Notes: generated from the letters alone by a model not told the origin. A stretch of DNA of 64,000 nucleotides from Streptomyces sp. TN58 (GCF_001941845.1 NZ_CP018870.1:2759001-2823000); one strand, 5' to 3'; positions 34,387-43,645 are shown, counted from the stretch's first letter. Numbers and translations: made by a program.

Positions 34387-35565
34387 CTACGGACCCACCC
34401 CGAGGCCACCCAATACCGTGACGGCCCGCTCCTCGACCCGGTCGCCCGCCGTCACGTCGGGGGTGATGCCGGTGCCGTCGAGGCTGCGGCCCGCCGGTGT
34501 GCGGTAGGTGCCCACCGTCAGTTCGGCGACCGAACCGTCCGGGAGCTCGGTCGGCATCTGCACCGACCCCTTGCCGAAGGTCCTGCTGCCCACCGCCAGC
34601 GCCCGGCCCCGGTCCTGGAGGGCGCCCGTCACCAGCTCGGCGGCGCTCATCGTGCCGCCGTCCACCAGGGCCACCAGCGGCCGGGTCGTGTCACCGCCCG
34701 GGGCTGCGTTCAGGACGCGCTGCTCGCCCCGTACGTCGTAGGTCGCCACGAGCCCGCCGTCCAGGAAGGCGGAGGCGGTCGAGACGGCCTCGTCGACCAG
34801 CCCGCCCCGGTTGCCGCGCAGGTCGAGCATGACCCCGCCGCCGGGCGGGGCGGCGCGGACGGCCGCCCTGACGCGCTCGCCGGAGCCGCGGCTGAAGGAG
34901 GCCACCTTGATGACGGTGACGCCTCCGGTGAGCTGCCGTACGGTCACCGGCTCGGTACGCAGCCGCTGGCGCAGGACGGTCTCGGTGAGGTCGGCGCCGT
35001 CCCGGCTGAGCTTCAGCACGACGGGGGTGCCGGCGGTGCCGCGCAGCAGGGCGACGACGTCGGCGACGGCCAGGCCGGTCACCGCGTGCCCGTCGACGCT
35101 CAGCAGCCGGTCCCCGGCGCGCAGGCCGGCCCGGGCGGCGGGGCTGCCGGGCTGGACCTCGTCGAGGGTGATCACGCCGTCGTGGGCGCGTCCGGCCCAG
35201 ACCCCGACGCCGGTCCAGTGCCCGTCGAGGCCTTCGGCGAAGGCGGCGTACTCGCCGCGGTCGTAGACGGTGCCCCAGCGGTCGCCGCTGCGGCTGACCA
35301 CCTCCTGCGCGGCCTTCTTGCCGGACTTGCCCTCGGCGACGGCCTCGGCGGCGGCGCGGGCGACCGCCTCGCGGTCGGCGGTGCCCTCCGTACGCGGCGT
35401 TCCGGGCGCGGAGGCGTCGGTACGGGCGGCGGCCGCCGCACCGTCCTCGGGGACCCAGCAGCCGCTGAACGCGCCGACGGCGACGACGACGGCGAACGTT
35501 AACGTCAGAACGGCCCCGCGACGTGGGTCGCGGGGCCGGAGACAGAAGGCGGGCAGAGCCGGCAT
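34387..35565 (-). CDS. S41 C-terminal processing protease (Ctp/Tsp)
   Basis: A 392-residue extracytoplasmic serine protease of the C-terminal processing family. A hydrophobic N-terminal segment ends FSGC (Cys36, possible lipobox or membrane anchor). A PDZ domain is at about residues 107-190. The S41 catalytic core has Ser307 in GGTMSAAEL and Lys332 in TFGKGSVQ, the expected Ser/Lys dyad spacing of 25. The start at 35565 (MPALPAF) is used over a longer frame. It lies between smpB and ftsX, as in other streptomycetes. Substrates are probably envelope proteins. Confidence 0.9.
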   Translation of the reverse strand: MPALPAFCLRPRDPRRGAVLTLTFAVVVAVGAFSGCWVPEDGAAAAARTDASAPGTPRTEGTADREAVARAAAEAVAEGKSGKKAAQEVVSRSGDRWGTVYDRGEYAAFAEGLDGHWTGVGVWAGRAHDGVITLDEVQPGSPAARAGLRAGDRLLSVDGHAVTGLAVADVVALLRGTAGTPVVLKLSRDGADLTETVLRQRLRTEPVTVRQLTGGVTVIKVASFSRGSGERVRAAVRAAPPGGGVMLDLRGNRGGLVDEAVSTASAFLDGGLVATYDVRGEQRVLNAAPGGDTTRPLVALVDGGTMSAAELVTGALQDRGRALAVGSRTFGKGSVQMPTELPDGSVAELTVGTYRTPAGRSLDGTGITPDVTAGDRVEERAVTVLGGLGVGP

Positions 35566-35632
35566 GGCGCCGAGTCTAGGACAAGCCCCGCGCCGGTACG
35601 GATGGTTGTCCGTACCGCTCACGGGGCGCTTG

Positions 35633-36595
35633 TCACACCTTCAGGTACTTGCGCAGGGCGATGAAGGCGGCCATGGAGGGCATCAGGAGGCCGATGAACA
35701 GCACGTAGGGGAGCTTGGCCAGCACCGATCCCCAGCCCATGAAGTCGATGAGCTGGATCTTGTCGCGCAGGCCGACGCCGTGGTCGATGACGAAGTACTG
35801 GCCGGAGACGAGCATGAGGCAGGCGAAGAGCGCGCCGATGAGCCCGGCGACGGCGGCCTCCATGATGAAGGGGACCTGGATGTAGAAGCTGGAGGCGCCC
35901 ACCAGCCGCATGATCCCGGTCTCCCGCCTACGGCTGAACGCCGAGACGCGCACGGTGTTGACGATCAGCAGCAGCGCCACGATCAGCATGATCGCCATGA
36001 TGCCCACGGCGGCCATGTTGAGGTAGTTGAGGATCCGGAAGAGGTCGTCGATCGCCTGGCGCTGGTCGTCGACGGTGTGGATGCCGTCCCGGCCCGCGAA
36101 GGCCGAGGTGACCACCTTGTACTTCTCCGGGTTCTTGAGCTTGACCCGGAAGGACTCCTGCATCTGGTCGGGCGTGATGGAGGAGGCCAGCGCGGTGTGG
36201 CCGTACTGCTCCTGGTAGTGCTTGTACGCCTCGTCGGCCGACTCGTAGGTCACCGACTTGACCAGGGACATCGCCTTGAGCTCGGACTCGATCTGCTTCT
36301 TCTGCTCCTCGGTCACGGCGCCCTTGCGGCAGGTGGCGACGCCGCCCGCGCCGCCTCCCCCGGTGTTGGCGGCGGCCTCGCCGGCCTCCTGGGCGTCCTG
36401 CTTGTTGCACAGGTAGATCGAGACGTTGGCCTTGTCGTACCAGTAGCCCTTCATCCTGCCCACCTGCTCGCTCATGAGCAGGGAGCCGCCGAACAGGGCC
36501 AGGGACAGGGCCACGGAGATGATGACCGCGAAGGTCATGGTGAGATTGCGGCGGAGGCCGACGCCGATCTCGGACATGACGAACTGGGCGCGCAT
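35633..36595 (-). CDS. ftsX: Cell division protein FtsX
   Basis: A 320-residue permease-like partner of FtsE that transmits ATPase signals to peptidoglycan hydrolases at the septum. The predicted topology is a cytoplasmic N-terminus, TM1 (FAVIISVALSLALFGGSLL), a large extracytoplasmic loop to about residue 220 with two Cys (CNKQ and TCRKG), then TM2-TM4. The FtsX family signature RRRETGIMRLVGAS lies in the cytoplasmic loop. The start MRAQFVMSEIG at 36595 is preferred to 36604. It lies 16 bp after ftsE, co-transcribed with it. Confidence 0.93.
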   Translation of the reverse strand: MRAQFVMSEIGVGLRRNLTMTFAVIISVALSLALFGGSLLMSEQVGRMKGYWYDKANVSIYLCNKQDAQEAGEAAANTGGGGAGGVATCRKGAVTEEQKKQIESELKAMSLVKSVTYESADEAYKHYQEQYGHTALASSITPDQMQESFRVKLKNPEKYKVVTSAFAGRDGIHTVDDQRQAIDDLFRILNYLNMAAVGIMAIMLIVALLLIVNTVRVSAFSRRRETGIMRLVGASSFYIQVPFIMEAAVAGLIGALFACLMLVSGQYFVIDHGVGLRDKIQLIDFMGWGSVLAKLPYVLFIGLLMPSMAAFIALRKYLKV

Positions 36596-36611
36596 GACTC
36601 TCAAGGGCCTT

Positions 36612-37301
36612 TCAGTGCTGGTAGCCGTAGACGCCGCGCGACTGGTCGCGTACGAGTCGGCCCTGTTCGAGTTCGATGACGCGCTTGCGCATCTGGTCGA
36701 CGATCTGCTGGTCGTGCGTCGCCATGATCACGGTGGTGCCGGTCCGGTTGATCCGGTCGAGCAGCTTCATGATCCCGACGGAGGTCTGCGGGTCGAGGTT
36801 GCCCGTGGGCTCGTCCGCGATCAGCAGGGCCGGGCGGTTGACGAAGGCGCGGGCGATGGCCACGCGCTGCTGCTCACCGCCGGACAGCTCACCGGGCATG
36901 CGCTCCTCCTTGCCGCCCAGGCCGACCAGTTCCAGCACCTGCGGGACGGCCTTGCGGATCTCGCCGCGCGGCTTGCCGATGACCTCCTGGGCGAAGGCGA
37001 CGTTCTCGGCCACCGTCTTGTTGGGCAGCAGGCGGAAGTCCTGGAAGACGGTCCCCAACTGGCGCCGCATCTGCGGGACCTTCCAGTTGGAGAGCTTGGC
37101 GAGGTCCTTGCCCAGGACGTGCACCTGGCCGTGGCTCGCCCGCTCCTCGCGCAGGATGAGGCGCAGGAACGTGGACTTGCCGGAGCCGGAGGAGCCCACC
37201 AGGAAGACGAACTCGCCCTTCGCGATGTCGAGGGAGACTTCTCTGAGTGCGGGACGGCTCTGCTTCGGGTAGGACTTGGAGACGCTGTCGAATCGGATCA
37301 C
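36612..37301 (-). CDS. ftsE: Cell division ATP-binding protein FtsE
   Basis: A 229-residue ABC-type ATPase working with FtsX to couple septal peptidoglycan hydrolysis to division. Walker A is GSSGSGKST (about residues 38-46), signature LSGGEQQRV, Walker [11 protein letters not shown] and switch His in MATHDQQ. The start is GTG at 37301 (MIRFDSVS), the conserved FtsE beginning. The two genes form the expected ftsEX operon, with prfB nearby in the order seen in actinobacteria. Confidence 0.95.
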   Translation of the reverse strand: MIRFDSVSKSYPKQSRPALREVSLDIAKGEFVFLVGSSGSGKSTFLRLILREERASHGQVHVLGKDLAKLSNWKVPQMRRQLGTVFQDFRLLPNKTVAENVAFAQEVIGKPRGEIRKAVPQVLELVGLGGKEERMPGELSGGEQQRVAIARAFVNRPALLIADEPTGNLDPQTSVGIMKLLDRINRTGTTVIMATHDQQIVDQMRKRVIELEQGRLVRDQSRGVYGYQH

Positions 37302-37470
37302 GGGTGCACCACGGTCGCCGGGAGTAGGTGTGCGTGACCATACGCGAACGGGCGCGAGGTGTGGACCCGGCATCCGGAGTTGTCCGCTTTATCCCGCGGT
37401 CCCGGAGGGTCCCGAGCGCGATTGCCCGGACGGGCCGCGCCGAATGTCGGCGAAGCTGGCACAGTGGTAG

Positions 37471-37490
37471 GGGGAACGGTCCGGTTCCCC
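37471..37490. promoter_or_regulatory. Inverted repeat in ftsE/small-gene divergent region
   Basis: GGGGAAC-6 nt-GTTCCCC, a perfect 7-bp inverted repeat 47 bp upstream of the small membrane protein gene and about 170 bp upstream of ftsE. It is a possible operator. The rest of 37302-37537 shows no further gene. Confidence 0.4.
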
Positions 37491-37537
37491 GCGCCGTTAG
37501 GCAGTAGGAACGACCGAGGGGACGAGAGGAGGAGCGC

Positions 37538-37729
37538 ATGACATATGACCGGCTCGTGTGCGCGAACTGCGCCGCACCCGTCAGCCAGGGCCGCTGCCCG
37601 GTGTGCCGGGCGAACCGGGAGCGCCTCCAGCAGGAGCGTCCCTTCTCCGGCCTGAACCCCATGGCACTCATCGTGCTCATGGTGGTCCTCGTGGCAGCTC
37701 TGGCCCTGGTGGCCCAGCAGGCCGCCTAG
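37538..37729 (+). CDS. Small zinc-ribbon membrane protein
   Basis: A 63-residue protein with two CxxC knuckles (CANC and CPVC, residues 7-23), which probably bind zinc, and one C-terminal membrane segment (about 43-61, ALIVLMVVLVAALALV). An AGGAGGAG ribosome site precedes the ATG. It is divergent from ftsE and convergent with prfB. Proteins of this shape are conserved in streptomycetes at this position but I do not know a function. Confidence 0.7.
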   Translation: MTYDRLVCANCAAPVSQGRCPVCRANRERLQQERPFSGLNPMALIVLMVVLVAALALVAQQAA

Positions 37730-37801
37730 CGGGCGCTCTGCGGGCAGGGGGCGGCGCCGGTGCTCGTCGGTGCCCGCGCCGCGTACCGATCACATACAGC
37801 G

Positions 37802-37840
37802 GAAGGGCCCGGCACCTCGTGCGAGGTCACCGGGCCCTTC
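37802..37840. terminator. Bidirectional terminator of small gene and prfB
   Basis: An 11-bp stem, gaagggcccgg / ccgggcccttc, with an inner acctcg/cgaggt stem lies midway between two convergent genes and is followed by tctcgtgttct. Confidence 0.75.
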
Positions 37841-37874
37841 TCGTGTTCTGCCGTGCCGCGTGAGGCGGGGCGTC

Positions 37875-38984
37875 CTACGCGGTCTGCTCCTGCTGCTTGC
37901 GCCAGCGGATGCCGGCCTCCAGGAAGCCGTCGATCTCGCCGTCGAGGACCGCCTGCGGGTTGCCGACCTCGAACTCCGTGCGCAGGTCCTTGACCATCTG
38001 GTAGGGGTGCAGGACGTAGGAGCGCATCTGGTTGCCCCAGGAGCTGCCGCCGTCCTTGAGGGCGTCCATCTTGGCCTGCTCCTCCTGGCGGCGCCGCTCC
38101 AGCAGCTTGGCCTGGAGGACGTTCATGGCGCTGGCCTTGTTCTGGATCTGCGAGCGCTCGTTCTGGCAGGAGACGACGATGCCGGTCGGGATGTGCGTGA
38201 TGCGCACGGCCGAGTCGGTGGTGTTGACGCCCTGGCCGCCGGGGCCGGAGGCGCGGTAGACGTCGACGCGCAGCTCGGACTCGTCGATCTCGACGTGGTC
38301 GCTGGTCTCGACGACGGGGAGCACCTCGACGCCCGCGAAGGAGGTCTGGCGGCGGCCCTGGTTGTCGAAGGGCGAGATACGCACGAGGCGGTGGGTGCCC
38401 TGCTCGACGGAGAGGGTGCCGTAGGCGTACGGGGCCTTGACGACGAAGGTGGTCGACTTGATGCCGGCCTCTTCCGCGTACGAGGTCTCGTAGATCTCCG
38501 TGGAGTAGCCGTGGCGCTCGGCCCAGCGCAGGTACATGCGCTGGAGGCGCTCGGCGAAGTCGGAGGCGTCGACGCCGCCGGCCTCCGCGCGGATGTTGAC
38601 CAGGGCCTCGCGCTCGGCGTACTCGCCGGAGAGCAGGGTCCGGACCTCCATCTCGTCCAGTGCCTTGCGGACGGAAACCAGCTCGGTCTCGGCCTCGGCG
38701 AGGGTGTCGGCGTCGTCCATCTCCTGGGCGAGCTCGAACAGCACCCCGAGGTCGTCGATGCGTCCGCGCAGGGTCTCGGCCTTGCGCACCTCGGCCTGGA
38801 GGTGCGAAAGCTTGCTCGTGATCTTCTGGGCGGCTTCCGGGTCGTCCCACAGGGACGGCGCGGCGGCCTGCTCCTCAAGCACGGCGATATCTGCCCTCAG
38901 CTTGTCGAGGTCCAGGACGGCCTCGATCGACCCCATGGTCGAGGAGAGGGACTTCAGCTCTTCGGAAACGTCGACGACTGCCAC
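37875..38984 (-). CDS. prfB: Peptide chain release factor 2
   Basis: A 369-residue release factor that recognises UGA and UAA stops. The stop-recognition tripeptide SPF lies in RISPFDNQ and the hydrolysis motif GGQ in [20 protein letters not shown]. The frame is continuous: the in-frame UGA and CTTT frameshift site used for autoregulation in E. coli prfB is absent, as is common in actinobacteria. The start ATG is preceded by a plausible ribosome site. Length is normal. Confidence 0.95.
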   Translation of the reverse strand: MAVVDVSEELKSLSSTMGSIEAVLDLDKLRADIAVLEEQAAAPSLWDDPEAAQKITSKLSHLQAEVRKAETLRGRIDDLGVLFELAQEMDDADTLAEAETELVSVRKALDEMEVRTLLSGEYAEREALVNIRAEAGGVDASDFAERLQRMYLRWAERHGYSTEIYETSYAEEAGIKSTTFVVKAPYAYGTLSVEQGTHRLVRISPFDNQGRRQTSFAGVEVLPVVETSDHVEIDESELRVDVYRASGPGGQGVNTTDSAVRITHIPTGIVVSCQNERSQIQNKASAMNVLQAKLLERRRQEEQAKMDALKDGGSSWGNQMRSYVLHPYQMVKDLRTEFEVGNPQAVLDGEIDGFLEAGIRWRKQQEQTA

Positions 38985-39039
38985 GGGTCCAGCGTAGCCG
39001 GTCCGCGGGCAAGCCCGTCCGGGCAGGCCGGTTCACCCG

Positions 39040-39069
39040 TTCTGGTGAAGGCCCGGACGGGCGTACGCT
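39040..39069 (+). promoter_or_regulatory. Promoter of a leaderless leader-peptide mRNA
   Basis: TTCTGG (39040-39045), 18-bp spacer, TACGCT (39064-39069). The -10 ends 6 nt before the A of the leader-peptide ATG at 39076, so that A is the expected transcription start and the message would be leaderless. Confidence 0.55.
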
Positions 39070-39075
39070 CACCGT

Positions 39076-39165
39076 ATGACCGTTCTCCTCGTCAAGCGCC
39101 GCCATGTGGACTACATGCGCGTCACGTCGACGAGCTGTCAGCCGCCGGACCTCACCCAAGCCTGA
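39076..39165 (+). CDS. Cys-type cis-regulatory leader peptide
   Basis: A 29-residue ORF encoding RRHVDYMRVTSTSC in its central part. This fits the actinobacterial putative leader peptide family (R-x-H-V-D-x-x-R-V-x-S-x-x-C), which I know from in front of sulfur and cysteine metabolism or transport genes. There, translation at Cys codons is thought to sense cysteine supply. The ATG appears to be the first base of the transcript. The downstream oxygenase gene starts 135 bp after its stop. An inverted repeat, ggtcctgt (39184-39191) / acaggacc (39268-39275), lies between. Cis-regulation of the oxygenase is inferred. Confidence 0.6.
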   Translation: MTVLLVKRRHVDYMRVTSTSCQPPDLTQA

Positions 39166-39300
39166 TCCACCCCGATCCGACTTGGTCCTGTGACGCGGCC
39201 CATGCGGTCCCGGCGCCAACCCTGCCGGCGACCCCGCCCCACCCGCGGCCCCCGCCACCTCTGGGGAACAGGACCCCGTGACATCCGAAACGGAGCCGTC

Positions 39301-40302
39301 ATGCCGTCCGCGCAGTCCCTCCCCGTCCTGGACCTCTCCCAGGCCGACGACCCGGCCCAGCGGGCCGACTTCCTGAAGCAGCTGCACGCAGCGGCCAGGG
39401 ACACCGGTTTCCTGCACCTGACCGGGCACGGTGTCACCGCCGCCGAGACCGCCCGCATCCTGGAGCTGACCCGGGCCTTCTTCGCCCTCCCGGAGGCCGA
39501 CCGGCTCGCCGTCAGCAATCTGAACTCGCCGCACTTCCGCGGCTACACCCGGATCGGGCACGAGCTGACCGGCGGGGCCTCCGACTGGCGCGACCAGCTG
39601 GACGTGGGCGCGGAGCGGCCGGCGCCGGCGGTGGGCCCGGGCGACCCGGCGTACCTGTGGCTGGAGGGGCCGAACCAGTGGCCCGCCGCCCTCCCCGAGC
39701 TCCGTACGGTGGTCCTGGACTGGCAGTCCCGGCTGGCGGCGGTGGCGCACCGGCTGCTCCAGGAGCTGCTGGTCTCGATCGGTGCTCCGGCCGACTTCTT
39801 CGACGACGCCTTCGCCGACCGCCCGCACCTGCACACCAAGCTGATCCGCTATCCGGGGTCGGCCCCGTCGGGCGCCGACCAGGGGGTCGGGGCGCACAAG
39901 GACTACGGCTTCCTCACGCTCCTGCTACAGGACTCGGTCGGCGGCCTCCAGGTGGTGCGGGACGGCGGCTACGTGGACGTGCCGCCGATGCCGGGGGCCT
40001 TCGTGGTGAACCTGGGCGAGCTGCTGGAGATCGCGACCGAGGGCTACCTGACGGCGACCGACCACCGGGTGGTCAGCCCGCCGGGTGCGGTGGAGCGGTT
40101 CTCGGTGCCGTTCTTCTACAACCCGCGGCTGGACGCGGTGGTGGAGACCGTGCCGGGCGACTACCTGCGCTCGGCGCCCGGTGTCGCGCACGACGCGTCG
40201 AACCCGCTGCACGCCGAGTACGGCCGCAACGAGCTGAAGGGCTGGGTCCGCGCCCACCCCGCCGTGGCGCGGCGCTGGCACCCGGAGCTGGTGGCGGCGT
40301 AG
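39301..40302 (+). CDS. 2-oxoglutarate/Fe(II) oxygenase, isopenicillin N synthase family
   Basis: A 333-residue non-haem iron oxygenase of the isopenicillin N synthase-like superfamily. A DIOX_N domain at about residues 5-110 precedes the double-stranded beta-helix. The iron ligands are His199-x-Asp201 (GAHKDYG) and His255 (TDHRVV). The RxS motif Arg266-Phe-Ser268 would bind the 2-oxoglutarate C5 carboxylate. The start at 39301 (MPSAQSLPVL) lies after ACGGAGCCGTC. The only apparent regulator is the upstream leader peptide. The substrate is unknown; sulfur-containing compounds are suggested only by the leader. Confidence 0.87.
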   Translation: MPSAQSLPVLDLSQADDPAQRADFLKQLHAAARDTGFLHLTGHGVTAAETARILELTRAFFALPEADRLAVSNLNSPHFRGYTRIGHELTGGASDWRDQLDVGAERPAPAVGPGDPAYLWLEGPNQWPAALPELRTVVLDWQSRLAAVAHRLLQELLVSIGAPADFFDDAFADRPHLHTKLIRYPGSAPSGADQGVGAHKDYGFLTLLLQDSVGGLQVVRDGGYVDVPPMPGAFVVNLGELLEIATEGYLTATDHRVVSPPGAVERFSVPFFYNPRLDAVVETVPGDYLRSAPGVAHDASNPLHAEYGRNELKGWVRAHPAVARRWHPELVAA

Positions 40303-40375
40303 CCGTCCCCGGGCCGGGGGTGGACCGTATCCGCTGCGCGGGGCCTTCCGGGCTCCGCCCGGACCCACGCCTCAC

Positions 40376-40439
40376 ACGCCGGCGGGGCTGGTTTTCGGCC
40401 GCCTGCGGGCTCTCCCGTAATCCGGGGCAGAGCCCCCGG
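40376..40439 (-). repeat. Dispersed streptomycete repeat, degenerate inverted copy
   Basis: acgccggcggggctgg (40376-40391) is the reverse complement of the first half of the repeat at 55866 and 63296, and gggcagagccccc near 40424 resembles its hairpin half. It sits just beyond the convergent ends of the oxygenase and kinase genes. Confidence 0.45.
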
Positions 40440-40456
40440 CCGCGGCGCGGCGGCCG

Positions 40457-41710
40457 CTACGGCACCCGGGGAACGGACTGCTGCTTGTTGTCCTGCCGGG
40501 GCTTCGGCTCGTCGCCCCCGGACAGGGCCAGCCAGCTGCCGAGTCCGACCGCGGCGGCCAGAGCCAGCGCCACGGCCGACATGGTCAGGCGCCGCTTGCG
40601 GGCGGCCTCGGCCCGGTGGCGGGCCGAGCCGGGCCGGTGCCCGCCGGCGGGCCGCGGCACGCGGGCGGTGCCCAGCGCGCCGCCGGCCAGCTCGTCCGGC
40701 CCCGGCACCCGCATGGAGGTGTGGGTGTCCCGGTTGGAGTCGGTCGCCGACCCCGGTACGAGCGGGACCACGCCGCGCCGCCGCACCGGGTCGGCGGAGG
40801 GTTCCTCCGAGGCCTCCGGCTCCGGTTCCGCGTCGTCCGGCTCGTCCACGTCCAGCGGCGGCATCCCGGCCAGCATCGGCAGCAGGTCCCGCAGCCGGAC
40901 CGACAGCTCCGAGGCCCGCAGCCGCGAGGCCGGGGCCTTGGCCAGGCACTGCACCATCAGCTGCCACAGCTCGTCGGGGATTCCCGGCAGCGGGACGACC
41001 GTCTCGGTCACGTGCCGTCGCAGGACTGCGCCCGGGTGGCCGCCGCCGAAGGGGGTGAACCCGGCCATCAGCTCGTACAGGACGGTGGCCAGGGCGTATA
41101 TGTCCACCGCCGCACGCGGGGGCAGGCCCTCGACGATCTCCGGGGCCAGGTAGTCGGGGGTGCCGATGATGCGGGTCGTCGGGGCCGTGGCCCGGCCCGC
41201 CGGGGCCCGCCGGGGGGAGTCGATCAGCTTGGCGACGCCGAAGTCGGTCAGCAGGGCCGGGTGCGAGCCGCCCGGGCCGAGCGGGCCCTGCATGTCCAGC
41301 AGGACGTTCTCCGGCTTGACGTCCCGGTGCACGACGCCCGCCGCGTGCGCCGCGGCCAGCGCGTCGGCGACGTCCGCGACGATCGCCACGGCCGCCTCGG
41401 GGGCGAGCCGGCGCTCGCGGTCGAGCCGCGTGCGCAGGTCCGTGCCCCGGACGAGGTCCATGACGAGGGCGAGGTCGTTGCCGTCCACGACGAGGTCGCG
41501 GACGGAGACGACGTGCGGATGCTCCAGGCCGAGGAGGGCGCTGCGCTCCTGGACGAAGCGTCCGACCAGCTCCTGGTCGGATGCGAGGTCCTCGCGCAGC
41601 AGTTTCACGGCGACGGGCCCGTCGGGCCCCTCGCCGAGCCACACCGTGCCCGCGCTGCCGCGGCCCAGGATCTGGTGCGCGGTGTACCGGCTGCCGATTT
41701 TCCGTGCCAC
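40457..41710 (-). CDS. pkaA: Eukaryotic-type Ser/Thr protein kinase (PkaA-like)
   Basis: A 417-residue membrane-anchored Hanks-type kinase. The kinase domain spans about residues 9-275, with glycine loop LGRGSAGTV, ATP-binding Lys36, HRDVKPENVLL catalytic loop, DFG and GTPDYLAPE activation segment. A Pro/Glu/Ala-rich linker leads to one membrane helix (about 375-397, MSAVALALAAAVGLG) and a short polar C-terminus, with no PASTA domains. The start is GTG at 41710, with GGGAG upstream. It lies 165 bp downstream of the pkaB-like gene on the same strand, the arrangement known for S. coelicolor pkaB-pkaA. Confidence 0.85.
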   Translation of the reverse strand: MARKIGSRYTAHQILGRGSAGTVWLGEGPDGPVAVKLLREDLASDQELVGRFVQERSALLGLEHPHVVSVRDLVVDGNDLALVMDLVRGTDLRTRLDRERRLAPEAAVAIVADVADALAAAHAAGVVHRDVKPENVLLDMQGPLGPGGSHPALLTDFGVAKLIDSPRRAPAGRATAPTTRIIGTPDYLAPEIVEGLPPRAAVDIYALATVLYELMAGFTPFGGGHPGAVLRRHVTETVVPLPGIPDELWQLMVQCLAKAPASRLRASELSVRLRDLLPMLAGMPPLDVDEPDDAEPEPEASEEPSADPVRRRGVVPLVPGSATDSNRDTHTSMRVPGPDELAGGALGTARVPRPAGGHRPGSARHRAEAARKRRLTMSAVALALAAAVGLGSWLALSGGDEPKPRQDNKQQSVPRVP

Positions 41711-41875
41711 GACTGCTCCCTCAGTGGCTGGCGTACGCCCCAAAGCTACGCGGCCGCGTGGGCTTCGGAGGCCGCCAGGGGGCCCGATTCGCGACGACCT
41801 TCACTTCTGCGGGCGAAATCACGTCCTGGAAGTCGACAAATCCACGAAGTCGGCGCTACGGGGACCGGCGCCCCC

Positions 41876-43645
41876 TCAGGGCGCGGGCGTGCCGGAGGAG
41901 CCGGAGGAGCCCGCCGCGTCGCCGATGGAGGTGACCCAGTCGACGGCGTCGCTGCCCCAGGTCCACACCTGGTCCCACCAGCCTCGGCCGGTGCCGATCC
42001 ACTCCTGGAGCGGGGTCAGCTCCCAGACGAGCCAGCCGGCCACGAAGAACACCAGGATCAGCACCAGGCAGCCCTTCAGGCAGCCGAGTCCGGGGATCCG
42101 CACCGGGTTGGCGCTGCGGCGGCGCGGCTCGCGCGGCTCGCGGGGCGCCGGGGGCTGCGGCGGTGCCGGCTGGGGCTGCTGGGGCTGGCGGTACTGCGGC
42201 TGCTGCGGGGGCTGCGGCTGCTGGTACGGCTGGGGCCGGTTCTGCTGCGGCTGGTAGTGCTGCGGCGGGGGCGGCGGTGCGTACTGCTGCTGCGGAGGCT
42301 GCGGCGGCTGCCGGTACTGGGGCTGCTGCGGCTGCTGGTACTGCTGCTGCGGCGGGCCCTGGCGGTACTGCTGCGGCTGCTGGGGTCGGTGCTGCGGCGG
42401 CGGGGGCGCCTGGCGCTGGGGGCGGCGGCGCAGCGGGTCGTCCTCCGGGTCGAGGTACTGGACCTGCGTCTGCTCGTTGCGGTCGCGGGCGGCCCGCATC
42501 TGCGTCTGCCACGGGTGCGGCGCGTCGGGCTGCTGCACGGGCGGCATGACCGAGGTCGGATCGGCCCCCGGGCCTGCCGTGCTCGGGAGCACCGAGGTGG
42601 CGTCGGCCGCGCCGACCGGCGGCATCACGCTGGTCATGGCGTTCGGGTCGTAGGCGCCCGCCGGGGAGCCCGCCCCGGAGGGCAGCACCTGGGTCGGGTC
42701 CGCGGCGCCCGGGGTCTCGGGCACCGGGGCCGGCGAGGGGTCGGGCGTGAGGAGGGCGCCCACGCCGAGCGCGGCCTCCACCTCGGCGCCCGTGGAGTGC
42801 ACGCCGATTCCGGCGGCGACGACGCGCAGGGCGCGGGCCAGGTTCGCGGCGCTGGGGCGCTCGTTCGGCTCCTTGCGCAGGCAGCGCTCGACGACCGTCC
42901 ACAGCGGCTCGGGCACGGTCGAGGGGCGCTGCGGCTCCTCGCTGAGGTGGCGGTGGAGCACTTCCAGGGCGGTGCCGCCGGCGAACGGCGGGCGGCCGGT
43001 GAGCAGTTCGTAGAGCAGGATGCCGGCGCCGTAGATGTCCACGGCGGAGGTCTGCGGGCGGCCCTCGGCGGACTCGGGGGCCACGTAGGCGGGGGTGCCG
43101 ACGAACTCGTGCGTGCGGGTCAGGCCCGGGGAGTCGGCGAGGCGGGCGATGCCGAAGTCGGTCAGCATCGGCTTCATCTGCCCGTCGCGCTCGTCGAGGA
43201 GCACGTTGGCCGGCTTGAGGTCGCGGTGCACGACGCCGTCGGCGTGGCTGGCGGCGAGCGCGTCCGCGATCTGGGCGGTCAGCAGGCTCGCGGCGACGGG
43301 CGTGAAGGGGCCGTTCTCGCGCAGGTACCGGTGCAGGTCCGGCCCGTCGATCAGGTCCATGACCAGGGCCAGCAGGTCGCCCTCGACGACGAGGTCGCGG
43401 GTGCGCACGATGTTGGAGTGGGTCAGGCGCAGCAGGACCGAGCGCTCCCGCAGGAAGCGCATGACGATGTCCGCGTCCTGGGCCAGCTCCTCCTTGAGGA
43501 CCTTGATGGCCACGGTCTCGCCGGGCTGGCCCGCCACGGCCGCCTCGGCGCCGGCGGTCTCCCTCTGGCGGGCACGCCAGACGGTGCCCGTGGCGCCGCG
43601 CCCGAGCGGCTCCTCAAGCAGGTACTTACTGCCGACTGGCCGCAC
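41876..43645 (-). CDS. pkaB: Eukaryotic-type Ser/Thr protein kinase (PkaB-like)
   Basis: A 589-residue Hanks-type kinase. The kinase domain (about residues 8-285) has LGRGATGTV, ATP-binding Lys48 after an Ala/Glu insertion, HRDLKPANVLL, DFG and GTPAYVAPE. The juxtamembrane linker contains four T[QS]V[LM]P motifs (TQVLP, TSVMP, TSVLP, TSVMP), then TQVQYLDPEDDP and a long Gln/Pro-rich tract. One membrane helix (about 520-541, CLKGCLVLILVFFVAGWLV) and a short Trp-rich extracytoplasmic tail follow. The repeated Thr motifs are candidate phospho-Thr sites for FHA binding. It is divergent from an FHA-domain ATPase gene. Confidence 0.87.
   Translation of the reverse strand: MRPVGSKYLLEEPLGRGATGTVWRARQRETAGAEAAVAGQPGETVAIKVLKEELAQDADIVMRFLRERSVLLRLTHSNIVRTRDLVVEGDLLALVMDLIDGPDLHRYLRENGPFTPVAASLLTAQIADALAASHADGVVHRDLKPANVLLDERDGQMKPMLTDFGIARLADSPGLTRTHEFVGTPAYVAPESAEGRPQTSAVDIYGAGILLYELLTGRPPFAGGTALEVLHRHLSEEPQRPSTVPEPLWTVVERCLRKEPNERPSAANLARALRVVAAGIGVHSTGAEVEAALGVGALLTPDPSPAPVPETPGAADPTQVLPSGAGSPAGAYDPNAMTSVMPPVGAADATSVLPSTAGPGADPTSVMPPVQQPDAPHPWQTQMRAARDRNEQTQVQYLDPEDDPLRRRPQRQAPPPPQHRPQQPQQYRQGPPQQQYQQPQQPQYRQPPQPPQQQYAPPPPPQHYQPQQNRPQPYQQPQPPQQPQYRQPQQPQPAPPQPPAPREPREPRRRSANPVRIPGLGCLKGCLVLILVFFVAGWLVWELTPLQEWIGTGRGWWDQVWTWGSDAVDWVTSIGDAAGSSGSSGTPAP

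Noticed and set aside
38900..38984. Programmed +1 frameshift in prfB
   Set aside because: The prfB frame is continuous from the ATG; there is no early in-frame UGA or CTTT slippery site.
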